DNA from: Halomonas sp. ML-15
Lineage (GTDB): Bacteria > Pseudomonadota > Gammaproteobacteria > Pseudomonadales > Halomonadaceae
Reading direction: 5' to 3'
Length of the DNA: 64,000 bases
NCBI RefSeq assembly: GCF_014779595.1
Contig: NZ_JACXZT010000018.1
Span: forward strand, 62,001 to 126,000
Below are positions 40,786 to 49,477 of this stretch, piece after piece (position 1 is the stretch's first letter; the number at the start of each line of letters is the position of its first letter). The translations under genes and the position numbers were made by a program. The notes below the pieces were generated by a model, which made no database searches, was not told the origin of the DNA, and saw nothing but the letters and a program-made list of their open reading frames with translations.

Positions 40786-42051
40786 TCAGCGCCCGATCAG
40801 GCCGGTGGTCAGCCACGGCTGCCAGGCCAGCAGCACCAGGGTGGCGAGGGTGGCAAGCAGGAATGGAATCAGCGCGCGGAAGATATGCAGCGTCGAGGCG
40901 CCGGTCATCGACGAGGCGATGAACAGTCCCGCCCCCACCGGTGGGGTGAGCAGGCCAAGCACCAGGGTCAGACATACCACCACGCCGAACTGGTAGGGGC
41001 TGATGTCGAACTGCTGAGTTGCAATGGGCAGCAGGATCGGCACCACCAGGATCAGTGCGGCGATGCCGTCGATGACCATGCCCACCAACAGCAGCGAACC
41101 GATCACCAGCAGCAGGAACAGGAAAGGGTCGGTGGTCAGCGCCGAGATGGCTGCCGCCGCCATCTGCGGCAGGCGTTCGTAGGTCACCACCCAACCGAAC
41201 ACGCCGGCGGCGGCAATCAGCATGATCACCAGTCCGGCGTTGACTGCAGTGCGGGTCAGCACCCGCGGCAGCTGGCCGAGGGTGAGCTCACCGTAGAGCA
41301 ACCGACCCAGCAGCAGCGCCACCAGCGAGGCCAGCGCCGCCGACTCGGTGGGCGTGGCCACCCCGAGCAGAATCCCGCCGATGATGATCAACGGAATCGA
41401 CAGCGCCGGCACGCCCATGATCAGCGCCCGACGCGCCTCGGCACGGGTCGGCCAGTTGCCCTTGGGGTACTGCTGGCGCAACCCGACCACGGCAATCGCC
41501 AGGAAGAAGCTGAAGCCCAGCAGCAATCCGGGCAGGATGCCGGCGATAAACATCTCGGCGATCGGCACCTGGGCGATCACCCCGAACAGCACGAACAGCA
41601 TCGATGGCGGAATGATCGGCGACAGCAGGCCGCCAGCGGCGGTGATCGCCGCGCTGTAGGACTTGTCGTAGCCCTCACGCTCCATGGCCGGCACCATCGC
41701 CCGGGACATGATCGCGATCTGCGAGGCCGCCGAGCCGATGATCGCCGCCATCATCATGTTGGCGACCAGATTGATATAGGCCAGGCCACCCCGGAAGCCG
41801 CCCACCAGCAGACGCGCCAGGTCGATCAGGCGGCGGGTCACGCCACCTTCGTTCATCAGCTCGCCGGCCAGCATGAACAGCGGGATGGCGAGCAGCCCGT
41901 AGCTCTCGATGGCACCGAACAGCTGCTGCGGATAGGACTCGAACAGCACCGTATTGCCCGAGGCGGCGATATACCACACCGCGGTGAGCGCCAGCACCAG
42001 GGCAATGGGCACCGCGGCGAGCAGCAGGATGGCAAACACCGCCACCGTCAT
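40786..42051 (-). CDS. dctM: TRAP transporter large permease (DctM), second system
   Basis: This 421-residue membrane protein has about 12 helices and the DctM motifs Leu-Leu-Ser-Pro-Ile-Ile-Pro-Pro-Ser (about 142-150) and Leu-Leu-Thr-Pro-Pro-Val-Gly (about 369-375). It overlaps the DctQ stop by four bases. It is more similar to the SiaT/YiaN-type large subunits than to the first DctM of the window, whose motif is Gly-Ile-Leu-Val-Pro-Pro-Ser. Confidence 0.93.
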   Translation of the reverse strand: MTVAVFAILLLAAVPIALVLALTAVWYIAASGNTVLFESYPQQLFGAIESYGLLAIPLFMLAGELMNEGGVTRRLIDLARLLVGGFRGGLAYINLVANMMMAAIIGSAASQIAIMSRAMVPAMEREGYDKSYSAAITAAGGLLSPIIPPSMLFVLFGVIAQVPIAEMFIAGILPGLLLGFSFFLAIAVVGLRQQYPKGNWPTRAEARRALIMGVPALSIPLIIIGGILLGVATPTESAALASLVALLLGRLLYGELTLGQLPRVLTRTAVNAGLVIMLIAAAGVFGWVVTYERLPQMAAAAISALTTDPFLFLLLVIGSLLLVGMVIDGIAALILVVPILLPIATQQFDISPYQFGVVVCLTLVLGLLTPPVGAGLFIASSMTGASTLHIFRALIPFLLATLATLVLLAWQPWLTTGLIGR

Positions 42052-42614
42052 GGGCTGGGCTCCTCTGCCGGGGCGCCCAGCTCACGCAGCGCCTGCCACA
42101 GGTTGGTAACGCCGTGCAGCGTCAGCGACACGGCGAACAGCGGCATGATCAACCACACCCAGAACTTCCTGATGCCCAGGGTCGAGGTGTTTTCGGCGTA
42201 GATGAAGTTGAAGGTCTGGCCCTGGAAGGCCTGGATATCGAAACCTGCCCGCCACAGCGCCAGCGGCTGATACCAGCGCCAGCACAGCCACAGCATGAGC
42301 AGCGCAAAGGTCAACACCGTGAGGTCGACGAACAGCGACAGCCAGCGCCGCGGGCGGCCCGGCAGCGCATCGCTGAGCAGCGTCACGGCGATCCCCTGGC
42401 GGCGTTTGAGCACCGCCGAGGCGATCAGGAAGGTCATCCAGATCATCGCATAGATGGCCAGCTCGCTGATCCAGTAGAGCGGGCTACCCGCAGCACGAAA
42501 GGCGATATTGATCAGGATCAGCAGAGTCACCGAGGCGGCCAGCGCCGCCGCGGCGATCTCTTCGAGCCTGGCCAGACCCTGGGAGAGGCGTGACAGCATG
42601 GCGCGTTCGTTCAC
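42048..42614 (-). CDS. dctQ: TRAP transporter small permease (DctQ), second system
   Basis: This 188-residue protein has four membrane segments and the Trp-Ile-Ser-Glu-Leu-Ala motif (about 48-53) of DctQ subunits. Its ATG at 42614 overlaps the DctP stop by four bases, although Met6 at 42599 is an alternative. DctQ and DctM are coupled by another four-base overlap, so the three genes form one tightly packed operon. Confidence 0.9.
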   Translation of the reverse strand: MNERAMLSRLSQGLARLEEIAAAALAASVTLLILINIAFRAAGSPLYWISELAIYAMIWMTFLIASAVLKRRQGIAVTLLSDALPGRPRRWLSLFVDLTVLTFALLMLWLCWRWYQPLALWRAGFDIQAFQGQTFNFIYAENTSTLGIRKFWVWLIMPLFAVSLTLHGVTNLWQALRELGAPAEEPSP

Positions 42615-43597
42615 TCCTCGCGCAGGCGATCGGCTTCCTCACGCAGCGCCTCGAGGGACGGCGCCTTGTCGGCCCAGATGCCCTCCCACTCAGCGATAGC
42701 GTCGCTGAAGAACTCGGCGTCGGCCTCGACGATATTGAGGTCGAGCTCGCGGATCTCCTGCTCCTGCTCGGCATCCTGCTGCTGGAAGCCGGTGATCACG
42801 TTGTCGAGGTGCTCGGCCATGGTGCTGCGGATCAGTTCCTGATCGTCCTCATCCAGCTCATTCCAGACCCGCCCCGAGACCACACCCACCATTGGGAACA
42901 TCATATGGTTGGAGATCAGCAGGTTATCGGCCTGCTCGTGGAATTTGAGGATCAGGATCGAATCGAAGTCCATGTCGATGGCATCGACCTGGCCGTTGGC
43001 CAGCGCATCGTAGACCTCGAGCAGCGGCAGCGGCGCCGGGGCCGCCCCGGTGGCGGTGTAGAAGTCGCGGATCGGATCGAACGGGGTTATCCGCAGGCGC
43101 TGGCCGCGCATGTCGTCGACGCTCTCGATGGGCGAGCGCGACAGCACCTGGCGCATGCCCACCATGCCGTAGCCCATGCCGACCAGGCCAACACCGCTGG
43201 GCAGCTGATCGAGCAGCGCATTGGCGGCATCGGACTGCAGCAGACGCGCGGCGTGATCGACATCGTCGACCAGGTAGGGCGCGTAGAGCGCGCCGAAGTC
43301 CGGCACCCGGTTGGAGATCTCGGCAATGGTCAAAAAGGCCATATCCAGCGCGCCGGTCTGCAGCTGCTGGACCATCTGCGCTTCGTTGCCCAGCTGCTGG
43401 GCCGGATAGACGCTGACGCTGTGCTCGCCGTCGGAGCGCTCGGCAAGCGTCTCGGCGAAGGACTCGGCCTCTTGGGACCACATATGCTGGGGCGGCGTGA
43501 TCAGCCCCAGCCGAAAGTCCCGCGCCTGGGCGGAGAGCGAAGCAGCAGCAAAGGTGGTGGCCGCAACGGCCAGTGTCAGCGTCTTGAGGGGGCGCAT
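42611..43597 (-). CDS. dctP: TRAP transporter substrate-binding protein (DctP), second system
   Basis: This 328-residue protein has a Sec signal peptide (1 to about 25, ending Ala-Gln-Ala) and the DctP fold: Gln-Leu-Gly-Asn-Glu-Ala-Gln-Met-Val-Gln-Gln-Leu (about 67-78), Met-Arg-Gly-Gln-Arg-Leu-Arg-Ile (about 163-170) and the Arg that usually contacts a carboxylate. It lacks the Tat motif of the first DctP. GACGAGGC precedes the ATG at 43597. The ligand is probably an organic acid, but its identity is open. Confidence 0.92.
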   Translation of the reverse strand: MRPLKTLTLAVAATTFAAASLSAQARDFRLGLITPPQHMWSQEAESFAETLAERSDGEHSVSVYPAQQLGNEAQMVQQLQTGALDMAFLTIAEISNRVPDFGALYAPYLVDDVDHAARLLQSDAANALLDQLPSGVGLVGMGYGMVGMRQVLSRSPIESVDDMRGQRLRITPFDPIRDFYTATGAAPAPLPLLEVYDALANGQVDAIDMDFDSILILKFHEQADNLLISNHMMFPMVGVVSGRVWNELDEDDQELIRSTMAEHLDNVITGFQQQDAEQEQEIRELDLNIVEADAEFFSDAIAEWEGIWADKAPSLEALREEADRLREE

Positions 43598-43723
43598 GGA
43601 AGCCTCGTCATTATCGGAATAGTAGCAACCCGACAAGGTTACCTCAGCGCCTGCGTTGATGGCACCCACCGCTCGCCGCCAGCCTCGCTGAGGCGAAAGT
43701 CGGTGAGCGCCATTTGCAGCGGC

Positions 43724-44209
43724 TTAGAATAGCAGCGAGGGGGGAAGCGTGACGCCGATCATCTGGATGAACAGTACCCATACCACCGCCGCTACCAGCA
43801 CTGGCACGAGCAGGATGCTCTTGATCCGCGCGCCGGGCGCCAGCACGGCAATCAGCACGGCATTGTAGAGGTAGGTCGAGACGATCAAGCCCAGGTTGAG
43901 CACCATCCAGAAATAGATCACCGCACCGCCCAGCATCAGCCCCGAGGCCAGGCCGAGCGCCACCAGATCCTGCGCCGGCCCTTCAGGCGTCCCCTTGCCC
44001 TGGCGCTCACGCCTGAACTCCAGGCCCAGCATGGCCAGCACCCAGATCCCCGAGGCGATCAGGAAGTAGTAGGCCGTCTGCGGCATGATGTAGGACGGCA
44101 CCAGCGGCGCCACCCGCCAGTTGCCGTACTGGATATGCAGCAGACCCGCCACCCCGAGCGACAGCATCACGGCCACCGACAGCAGCTCTCTCACCATTGT
44201 GCGGTTCAT
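43724..44209 (-). CDS. tctB: tripartite tricarboxylate transporter small subunit (TctB)
   Basis: This 161-residue protein has four hydrophobic helices and matches TctB. Its ATG at 44209 overlaps the tctA stop (AAATGA), so translation is coupled. The longer frame starting at 44302 is a shadow of tctA. TctB and TctA form the Na+-coupled membrane part of the system. Confidence 0.88.
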   Translation of the reverse strand: MNRTMVRELLSVAVMLSLGVAGLLHIQYGNWRVAPLVPSYIMPQTAYYFLIASGIWVLAMLGLEFRRERQGKGTPEGPAQDLVALGLASGLMLGGAVIYFWMVLNLGLIVSTYLYNAVLIAVLAPGARIKSILLVPVLVAAVVWVLFIQMIGVTLPPSLLF

Positions 44210-45720
44210 TTCTTGGCCCTCAACGCAAAGGTGAATAGCAGGATCAGCGCGACCGCCGCCACATAGAAACCGATGGCAATCGGGCTCTTGACCAGCACCC
44301 ACCAGTCACCGCCGCCCATGATCATTGACTGACGCAGGGCACGCTCGGCGCCCGGGCCGATGATGAAGCCCAACACCAGCGGCGCCAGCGGGAACTTGAG
44401 CAGACGCAGCGTCACCCCCAGCAACCCGGCGAACAGCAGCACCCAGACATCCACCACCGAGTTGTTGGCGGCGTAGGTCCCGACGATGGCCAGAATGAAC
44501 ACCGTCGGTATCAGATACCCCGGCTGGATCATGGCGATCCGCGAGTAGTAGGGCAGCAGCACCTTGCCCAGTACCAGGTTGACCAGGTTGGCGAAGATCA
44601 GCGTGAAGAAGAGTGCGTAGATGATCTCGGTATTGTCGTTGAGCAGGCTCGGCCCCGGGGTCATCCCCATCAGGATGAAGGCCGCACCGAACAGCGCCGC
44701 CGTGGCACTACCGGGAATCCCGAACGCGAACAGCGGAATAAAGGTCGAGCCGGCGGTGGCACTGTTGCCCGACTCGGCGCTGGCAATGCCCTCCAGCGAG
44801 CCCTTGCCGAACTCCTCCGGCGTCTTCGAGAAGCGCTGCGCCAGGCCGTAGCTCATAAAGGCTGCCAGCGACTGCCCTGCACCGGGCAGCGCCCCGATAA
44901 AGGTGCCCACCGCCGCGCCGATATAGGTGGCCTTGAGGGTGGACTTGAACTCCTTCCACGACAGCTGATCCTTGCGGATATCGTAGCCCTGCAGCAGGCT
45001 GGCCTGCTCGGCCACATCGTCCATCAGGTTGTCGACCTTGCGCCGCCACAACTTGGCGCCCTGCACCACCACTTCGGAGATCGCGAAGATCCCGATCAGC
45101 ACCGGGATCAGGCTCAAGCCCCCCGACAGCCCCGGCATGCCAAAGGTCATGCGTGCCGCGCCGGTGATCGGGTCGCGTCCGATCATCGCCAGCAGGATGC
45201 CGATGGCCGCCACGGCGAGTCCCTTGGCCACCATGCCCTGACTAAGCGCCGCGATCAGCATCAGCGAGAAGGCGTAGAGGGCGAAGAATTCGATAGGCCC
45301 GAAACTCAGCGCCACCGCGGCCAGCGGCACGGCGATAAAGATCAGCACCAGGTCACTGGTGGTATCGCCGATCACCGAGGAGTAGAGCGCGGTATGCAGC
45401 GCCTTGCTCGGTTTGCCCTTGAGCTTGGCCTGGTAGCCGTCGATGCTGGTGGCCGCCGCACCTGGCGTACCGGGCACTCCGAACGAGATGGCGGCAATCG
45501 AGCCACCAAATAGCCCGCCTTTATATATCCCCACCAGCAGGCCCATGGCCATGGCCGGTTCCAGAAAGAACACGAAGGGCAGTAGCAGGGCAATGGCCAT
45601 ATCGCCCGACAGGCCAGGAATCGCGCCTAGGGTGATGCCCAGCAGCACCCCCAGCATCACGTACATCAACACATAGGGATGGAAGGCCAGCGCACTGGCC
45701 TCAATGACAAGATCTAGCAT
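44206..45720 (-). CDS. tctA: tripartite tricarboxylate transporter large subunit (TctA)
   Basis: This 504-residue protein has about 12 helices and the TctA signatures Gly-Ala-Ile-Pro-Gly-Leu-Ser-Gly (about 32-39), Phe-Gly-Val-Pro-Gly-Thr-Pro-Gly-Ala-Ala (about 79-88) and Gly-Ala-Leu-Pro-Gly-Ala-Gly (about 274-280). It lies downstream of its binding protein with a hairpin in the 77-bp gap. Confidence 0.94.
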   Translation of the reverse strand: MLDLVIEASALAFHPYVLMYVMLGVLLGITLGAIPGLSGDMAIALLLPFVFFLEPAMAMGLLVGIYKGGLFGGSIAAISFGVPGTPGAAATSIDGYQAKLKGKPSKALHTALYSSVIGDTTSDLVLIFIAVPLAAVALSFGPIEFFALYAFSLMLIAALSQGMVAKGLAVAAIGILLAMIGRDPITGAARMTFGMPGLSGGLSLIPVLIGIFAISEVVVQGAKLWRRKVDNLMDDVAEQASLLQGYDIRKDQLSWKEFKSTLKATYIGAAVGTFIGALPGAGQSLAAFMSYGLAQRFSKTPEEFGKGSLEGIASAESGNSATAGSTFIPLFAFGIPGSATAALFGAAFILMGMTPGPSLLNDNTEIIYALFFTLIFANLVNLVLGKVLLPYYSRIAMIQPGYLIPTVFILAIVGTYAANNSVVDVWVLLFAGLLGVTLRLLKFPLAPLVLGFIIGPGAERALRQSMIMGGGDWWVLVKSPIAIGFYVAAVALILLFTFALRAKK

Positions 45721-45762
45721 CGGTGCTCTCCGAGGAGCCAGGAAGGATCACGCAAACAGAGA

Positions 45763-45781
45763 AAGCCGGCAGCGCCGGCTT
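45763..45781 (-). terminator. intercistronic hairpin between tctC and tctA
   Basis: On the minus strand AAGCCGGC, a three-base loop and GCCGGCTT are followed by TCTCTGTTTG. A partial terminator or mRNA-stabilising stem between a binding-protein gene and its permease genes is common and would allow more binding protein than permease. Confidence 0.55.
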
Positions 45782-45797
45782 CCTCTGCGCCCAGCGG

Positions 45798-46784
45798 TCA
45801 GTCTTGCTCGATGGCGGCGAGCACTTCCTGAACCCGCACGGTGGTGTCGCGGTAGATCTGCTGCGCGCTCTCGCGGCCCTGAACATCGTTCAGCCCGGCG
45901 GAGGCCTGGCTGGACATGGTTTGAGCGGTCTCGGTCTCGAGGCCCTGCATGATGCAGTCCGAGAGCGCCTGCTGGATCTCATCGGAAACATTCGAGTAGG
46001 TGTAGACCAGCAGCGGCGCCTCGAAGGAGACGTCATAGCCGGCTTCCTGGAAGGTCGGCACGTCGGGCAGCACGTCGGAACGCTCATCGGCAAATACACC
46101 GATGGCCGTGACTTCGCCTTCCTCGACGTTGGAGACGATGGATGGCGGCAGCGTCATGCCCAGGTGAGCGTGCCCGCCGAGGATCATGGTGCGCGTCTCG
46201 CCGCCACCGGTGGTCGGCAGGTGCACGTTCTGGATGCCGGTTTCCATCTCCAGCAGCACCAGCGGCAGGTGCACCAGGCTAAGCGGATCGGCGTGGCCGA
46301 AGATCAGCGTATTGGGCTCCGCTTCCGCCAGTTCGATCCAATCCTCGATGCTCTGGATGGGATGGTCGGCCTTGACGTAGACGGTGGGTTTCCAGTCGGT
46401 GAGATGGACGATCGGCGCCCAGTCCTCTACCTCCCAGTCGGTGTCTTCGGTAAGCGTCTGGGTAATGGTCGCGGAGTAGTCCGCCATCAGGATGGTGTGA
46501 CCGTTGGGCTCGGCATCGGCAACGAACTGCAGCCCCTCCATGCCACCCGCACCCGGCATGCTGACGACATCGATACGCGTACCACAATATTCGGCCGCAT
46601 TGGCGGCAATAATACGCGCGGTAATGTCGGTACTTCCCCCTGCACCATAGGGCATCACAATACGGATTGGATCACTTCCCAGCAGTGACTCTGCGTCTGA
46701 CGCTGCAGCAGACGAAGCCATCATGGCGGTGGAGATCATGGCGGCGCTGATCGCCACGCTGATTTTCGACATTTTGGGCGTCAT
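45798..46784 (-). CDS. tctC: tripartite tricarboxylate transporter binding protein (TctC/Bug family)
   Basis: This 328-residue protein has a signal peptide (about 1-28, rich in Met and Ala) and the Bug/TctC features Val-Met-Pro-Tyr-Gly-Ala-Gly-Gly-Ser-Thr-Asp (about 43-53), Met-Pro-Gly-Ala-Gly-Gly and Leu-Pro-Asp-Val-Pro-Thr-Phe-Gln-Glu-Ala-Gly-Tyr. The start at 46784 has GAGGAAC upstream. Bug proteins bind carboxylates such as citrate, succinate, aspartate or aromatic acids; the ligand is not predictable. Confidence 0.92.
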   Translation of the reverse strand: MTPKMSKISVAISAAMISTAMMASSAAASDAESLLGSDPIRIVMPYGAGGSTDITARIIAANAAEYCGTRIDVVSMPGAGGMEGLQFVADAEPNGHTILMADYSATITQTLTEDTDWEVEDWAPIVHLTDWKPTVYVKADHPIQSIEDWIELAEAEPNTLIFGHADPLSLVHLPLVLLEMETGIQNVHLPTTGGGETRTMILGGHAHLGMTLPPSIVSNVEEGEVTAIGVFADERSDVLPDVPTFQEAGYDVSFEAPLLVYTYSNVSDEIQQALSDCIMQGLETETAQTMSSQASAGLNDVQGRESAQQIYRDTTVRVQEVLAAIEQD

Positions 46785-47158
46785 TATGAGTTCCTCAGTA
46801 TCTTTCATGTTCTTGTTAAGCAAGGAGATAACAACTATCTAACGCGACAGTTAGCCTTCCTTTCCAGGAGCAGTTACCGGCCGATTGACGAGCCGATCAG
46901 CAAGCATTTTCATGATTATCTTTGCCTGCTAAAGGTATGCCGCTTAACTGTATCGCCAATGGCTTTCAGCTCCTTTTAAGAGCCTAATAGGCTCACTCAC
47001 ATGACACTTGCCGATTCCCCGGAAATCTTTGTCAATTACCCGGCGATAAGCCCGCAAGCATAGGATTTTTACTAATAAAGATGTCTTGAACATCATCAGC
47101 TAGCCTGGCCATCTCGCGCTACACTGGCGCAAACGGTTTCCCTTCGCTGGAGTCCCTG
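46785..47158. promoter_or_regulatory. divergent intergenic region between tctC and DNA glycosylase gene
   Basis: This 374-bp region is AT-richer than its surroundings. It contains a dyad CTAAC-N6-GTTAG (46839-46854), 55 bp upstream of tctC, that could be an operator, and a small stem GAGCCT-AAT-AGGCTC (46980-46994). No small gene was convincing. No regulator gene for the Tct system is adjacent. Confidence 0.35.
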
Positions 47159-47989
47159 ATGCAGGATGACGCTACTTGCCACGCCAACGCCCCTGCCACG
47201 CCACACAGCCTCGAACTCGCTTACCGGCCGCCCTATGCCTGGCAGACACTGCACGACTTCTATGCCAAGCGCGCCATCCACGGTCTGGAGTGGGTCGATA
47301 ACGACCGCTACGGCCGCACCATCCACTGGGGCCAGGCACGCGGCCGCTTCACCGCCGTGCACCGCCCGGCGCGCAACGGCTTCGAGGTCCACCTGCAGTT
47401 AGACGCCCCACAACGGCTCGACCCGGTAGTGGGCAATATTCGCCGGCTGCTCGACCTCGACGCCGACACCGCGCTGATCGAGTCGCACTTGAGCAAGATG
47501 CTACCCGGGCTGGCACTGGTGAAAGGGCTGCGCTTGCCCGGTATCTGGTCGCCGTTCGAGGCCGGAGTGCGGGCGATCCTCGGCCAGCAAGTGTCGGTGG
47601 CCGCCGCCCGCCGCCTGGTCACCACGCTAGTCGGCGAGCTGGGCGACGCCGAGGCCGATGGCCAGCGCCATTTCCCCACCGCCGAGCAGATCGCGGCAAG
47701 CGACTTGGCCTTCCTCGGCATGCCTGATGCCCGGCGCCAGACGCTGCGCCGCTTCGCCGCCTGGCATGCCAGCGATGAGGCAGACGACGATCCCCGCGCC
47801 TGGACCACGCTCAAGGGCATCGGCCCGTGGAGCGCCGACTACGCCGCTCTGCGTGGCACCTCGCATCCGGATATCTGGCTAGGCGGCGACCTGGGCATCC
47901 GCAAGGCGCTGCCGGCGCTGCAAGACGTAGACCCTCGGCGTGCCACCCCCTGGCGCAGCTACCTCACCTTTCAACTCTGGAGCCGCTGA
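47159..47989 (+). CDS. DNA-3-methyladenine glycosylase II-like (AlkA family)
   Basis: This 276-residue protein has an AlkA-type N-terminal domain (about 15-110) and a helix-hairpin-helix GPD glycosylase domain (about 125-270). The segments Ile-Leu-Gly-Gln-Gln-Val-Ser-Val-Ala-Ala-Ala and Leu-Lys-Gly-Ile-Gly-Pro-Trp-Ser-Ala-Asp-Tyr are diagnostic. The catalytic Asp is in Trp-Leu-Gly-Gly-Asp-Leu-Gly. It excises alkylated purines in base-excision repair. No Ada domain is present and it appears monocistronic. Confidence 0.87.
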   Translation: MQDDATCHANAPATPHSLELAYRPPYAWQTLHDFYAKRAIHGLEWVDNDRYGRTIHWGQARGRFTAVHRPARNGFEVHLQLDAPQRLDPVVGNIRRLLDLDADTALIESHLSKMLPGLALVKGLRLPGIWSPFEAGVRAILGQQVSVAAARRLVTTLVGELGDAEADGQRHFPTAEQIAASDLAFLGMPDARRQTLRRFAAWHASDEADDDPRAWTTLKGIGPWSADYAALRGTSHPDIWLGGDLGIRKALPALQDVDPRRATPWRSYLTFQLWSR

Positions 47990-48273
47990 TCCAGCATAGG
48001 AACTGGCAATCACGATCATCCATTAACTTCATCAGACATGGCGATATATCCCACCCAGAACCGCATAGCGTCAAAATTAGCAGGATCGAGCAATCTTTCG
48101 CGATAAATACGCCTACTGGTAGCGTCCCTCCCCTCCTATCATCTCTCTCACGGTCGTAACGGCCGACATGCCACCAGCCGGGGCATCCATCGCGACAACA
48201 TCCATCAAGGCGACGCGAAGGAGCACATCACCCCGGCAAGGCGGATATGTCATTCAATGAGAGGATTACTGCC

Positions 48274-48645
48274 ATGAAATACGCCACTGTTATTATGCAA
48301 ACCATCACCGCCGGTGCCCTGGTCATGGGCCTGGCCGCCCAAGCCACTGCCGCCGACGCCACCCAGGTCCGCTTCGAGCCCGGCAGCCCGGCCCTGGGCG
48401 GCACACGGGAAGGCGTCCATCAGTACCGCGTAGCAGCAGAGGGTGACCAACTCGCCGAGAACCAGGACGCCAGACACTACCGCACCACTTTCGAGGTCGG
48501 CAGCCCGGCCCTGGGCGGCACGCGGGAAGGCATCCACCGTGAGCGCGTCGAGGTCGAGAGCAACCAGGTCGCTGATCGTCAGGTTGCCCAATCCGAGCAT
48601 GCCGGCCCGGACGTCAGCCTCCCGACACAAGGCACTCGCGGCTAA
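48274..48645 (+). CDS. small secreted protein of unknown function with two internal repeats
   Basis: This 123-residue protein has a signal peptide (1 to about 26, ending Ala-Thr-Ala-Ala). The mature part holds two 39-residue repeats, each with Gly-Ser-Pro-Ala-Leu-Gly-Gly-Thr-Arg-Glu-Gly. Arg/Glu/Gln-rich spacers follow. I do not recognise a family. The ATG at 48274 has AGAGGATT upstream; a longer frame to 48247 adds nine codons before the signal. It is flanked by a 280-bp promoter region and a strong terminator, so it is a stand-alone transcript. A periplasmic or secreted stress-type protein is possible. Confidence 0.7.
   Translation: MKYATVIMQTITAGALVMGLAAQATAADATQVRFEPGSPALGGTREGVHQYRVAAEGDQLAENQDARHYRTTFEVGSPALGGTREGIHRERVEVESNQVADRQVAQSEHAGPDVSLPTQGTRG
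48382..48536 (+). repeat. 117-bp tandem repeat within the small secreted protein gene
   Basis: The 38-base segments at 48382-48419 and 48499-48536 differ at only two positions (A/G and G/A), both synonymous or conservative, while the DNA between them has diverged. The period is 117 bp, exactly 39 codons. The pattern indicates internal duplication with the Gly-Ser-Pro-Ala-Leu-Gly-Gly-Thr-Arg motif kept by selection or by gene conversion. Confidence 0.8.
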
Positions 48646-48684
48646 GCTCAACGCTGATATACCCCGACAGCAAAACAGCCAGCG

Positions 48685-48708
48685 CGGGCCACCCACTTGG
48701 GTGGCCCG
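48685..48708 (+). terminator. rho-independent terminator after the repeat-protein gene
   Basis: CGGGCCACCCA pairs with TGGGTGGCCCG across a CT centre and is followed by TTTACG, 40 bp after the stop codon. Confidence 0.8.
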
Positions 48709-48835
48709 TTTACGTGTTGCGTGCTCCGTGCACGCAGGCAAGGCGCCACATTTGAGAAGGAGCATACTGTCCCTCCCGCAGCTACAATGACTCCACCGCG
48801 CGTTGACATCAGCGTGAGGAATATAGGGAATCACT

Positions 48836-49438
48836 ATGCCCAAGCACATCACCTACTACTTCAGCCAGGTCTCTCCCTGGTCCTACCTTGGCCACGCCAA
48901 GCTCGGCGAGATCGCTTCGCGATACGACGCCACGATCGACTATGTGCCCGTTACCCTGAGCGCCGTTTTCCCCCGCACCGGCGGACTGCCGCTCCCCAAG
49001 CGGGCGCCGGAGCGCCAAGCCTACCGCATGGCCGAGCTGAAGCGTTGGCCACAGCTACGCGGCGTGCCGCTCAATGTGGAGCCCCGGCACTTTCCTACCG
49101 ATGATCGCCCGGCAGCTCGCATGGTATTGACGGCCAAGGCGCAGGGGCACGACGTCGCCCAGCTATCGCTGGCCATCCTGCGGGCCTGTTGGCATGAGGA
49201 GCGCGACGTCGCCGACCTCGCCACACTGGGTGAGATCGCCACGGCGTTTGGCCTGGATGGGCCGGCTCTACTCGAGGAAGCGGAGGCCGAGCCGGGGCAG
49301 AAGCGTCTCGACGACGCCTGCGAGCAGGCGACTGCCGCCGGCTGCTTCGGTGCCCCCTGGTACGACGTGGATGGCGAACCCTTCTGGGGTCAGGACCGCC
49401 TTGAACTGGTGGAGAAAAAACTGGCCGGCGAGCTGTAA
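48836..49438 (+). CDS. kappa-class GST / 2-hydroxychromene-2-carboxylate isomerase-like protein
   Basis: This 200-residue protein belongs to the DsbA-fold kappa GST group: Tyr-Tyr-Phe-Ser-Gln-Val-Ser-Pro-Trp-Ser-Tyr-Leu-Gly (residues 7-19) provides the Ser active-site region and Phe-Gly-Ala-Pro-Trp-Tyr-Asp-Val-Asp-Gly (about 171-180) the cis-proline loop. It lacks CxxC. Members isomerise glutathione-dependent aromatic intermediates or conjugate glutathione. The gene is isolated, so the substrate is unknown. Confidence 0.85.
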   Translation: MPKHITYYFSQVSPWSYLGHAKLGEIASRYDATIDYVPVTLSAVFPRTGGLPLPKRAPERQAYRMAELKRWPQLRGVPLNVEPRHFPTDDRPAARMVLTAKAQGHDVAQLSLAILRACWHEERDVADLATLGEIATAFGLDGPALLEEAEAEPGQKRLDDACEQATAAGCFGAPWYDVDGEPFWGQDRLELVEKKLAGEL

Positions 49439-49477
49439 CCCGCTCCGAACCGCCTGCTTCTGAGCATGTGATGCCTC

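Noticed and set aside
40735-42201. A 488-residue plus-strand frame over dctM
   Set aside because: Extremely Gln/His/Arg-rich, typical of the complement of a hydrophobic GC-rich gene.
48382-48536. Near-identical 38-bp segments as a CRISPR remnant
   Set aside because: There are only two, they are in frame within a protein-coding gene with a period of 39 codons, and no cas genes are present.
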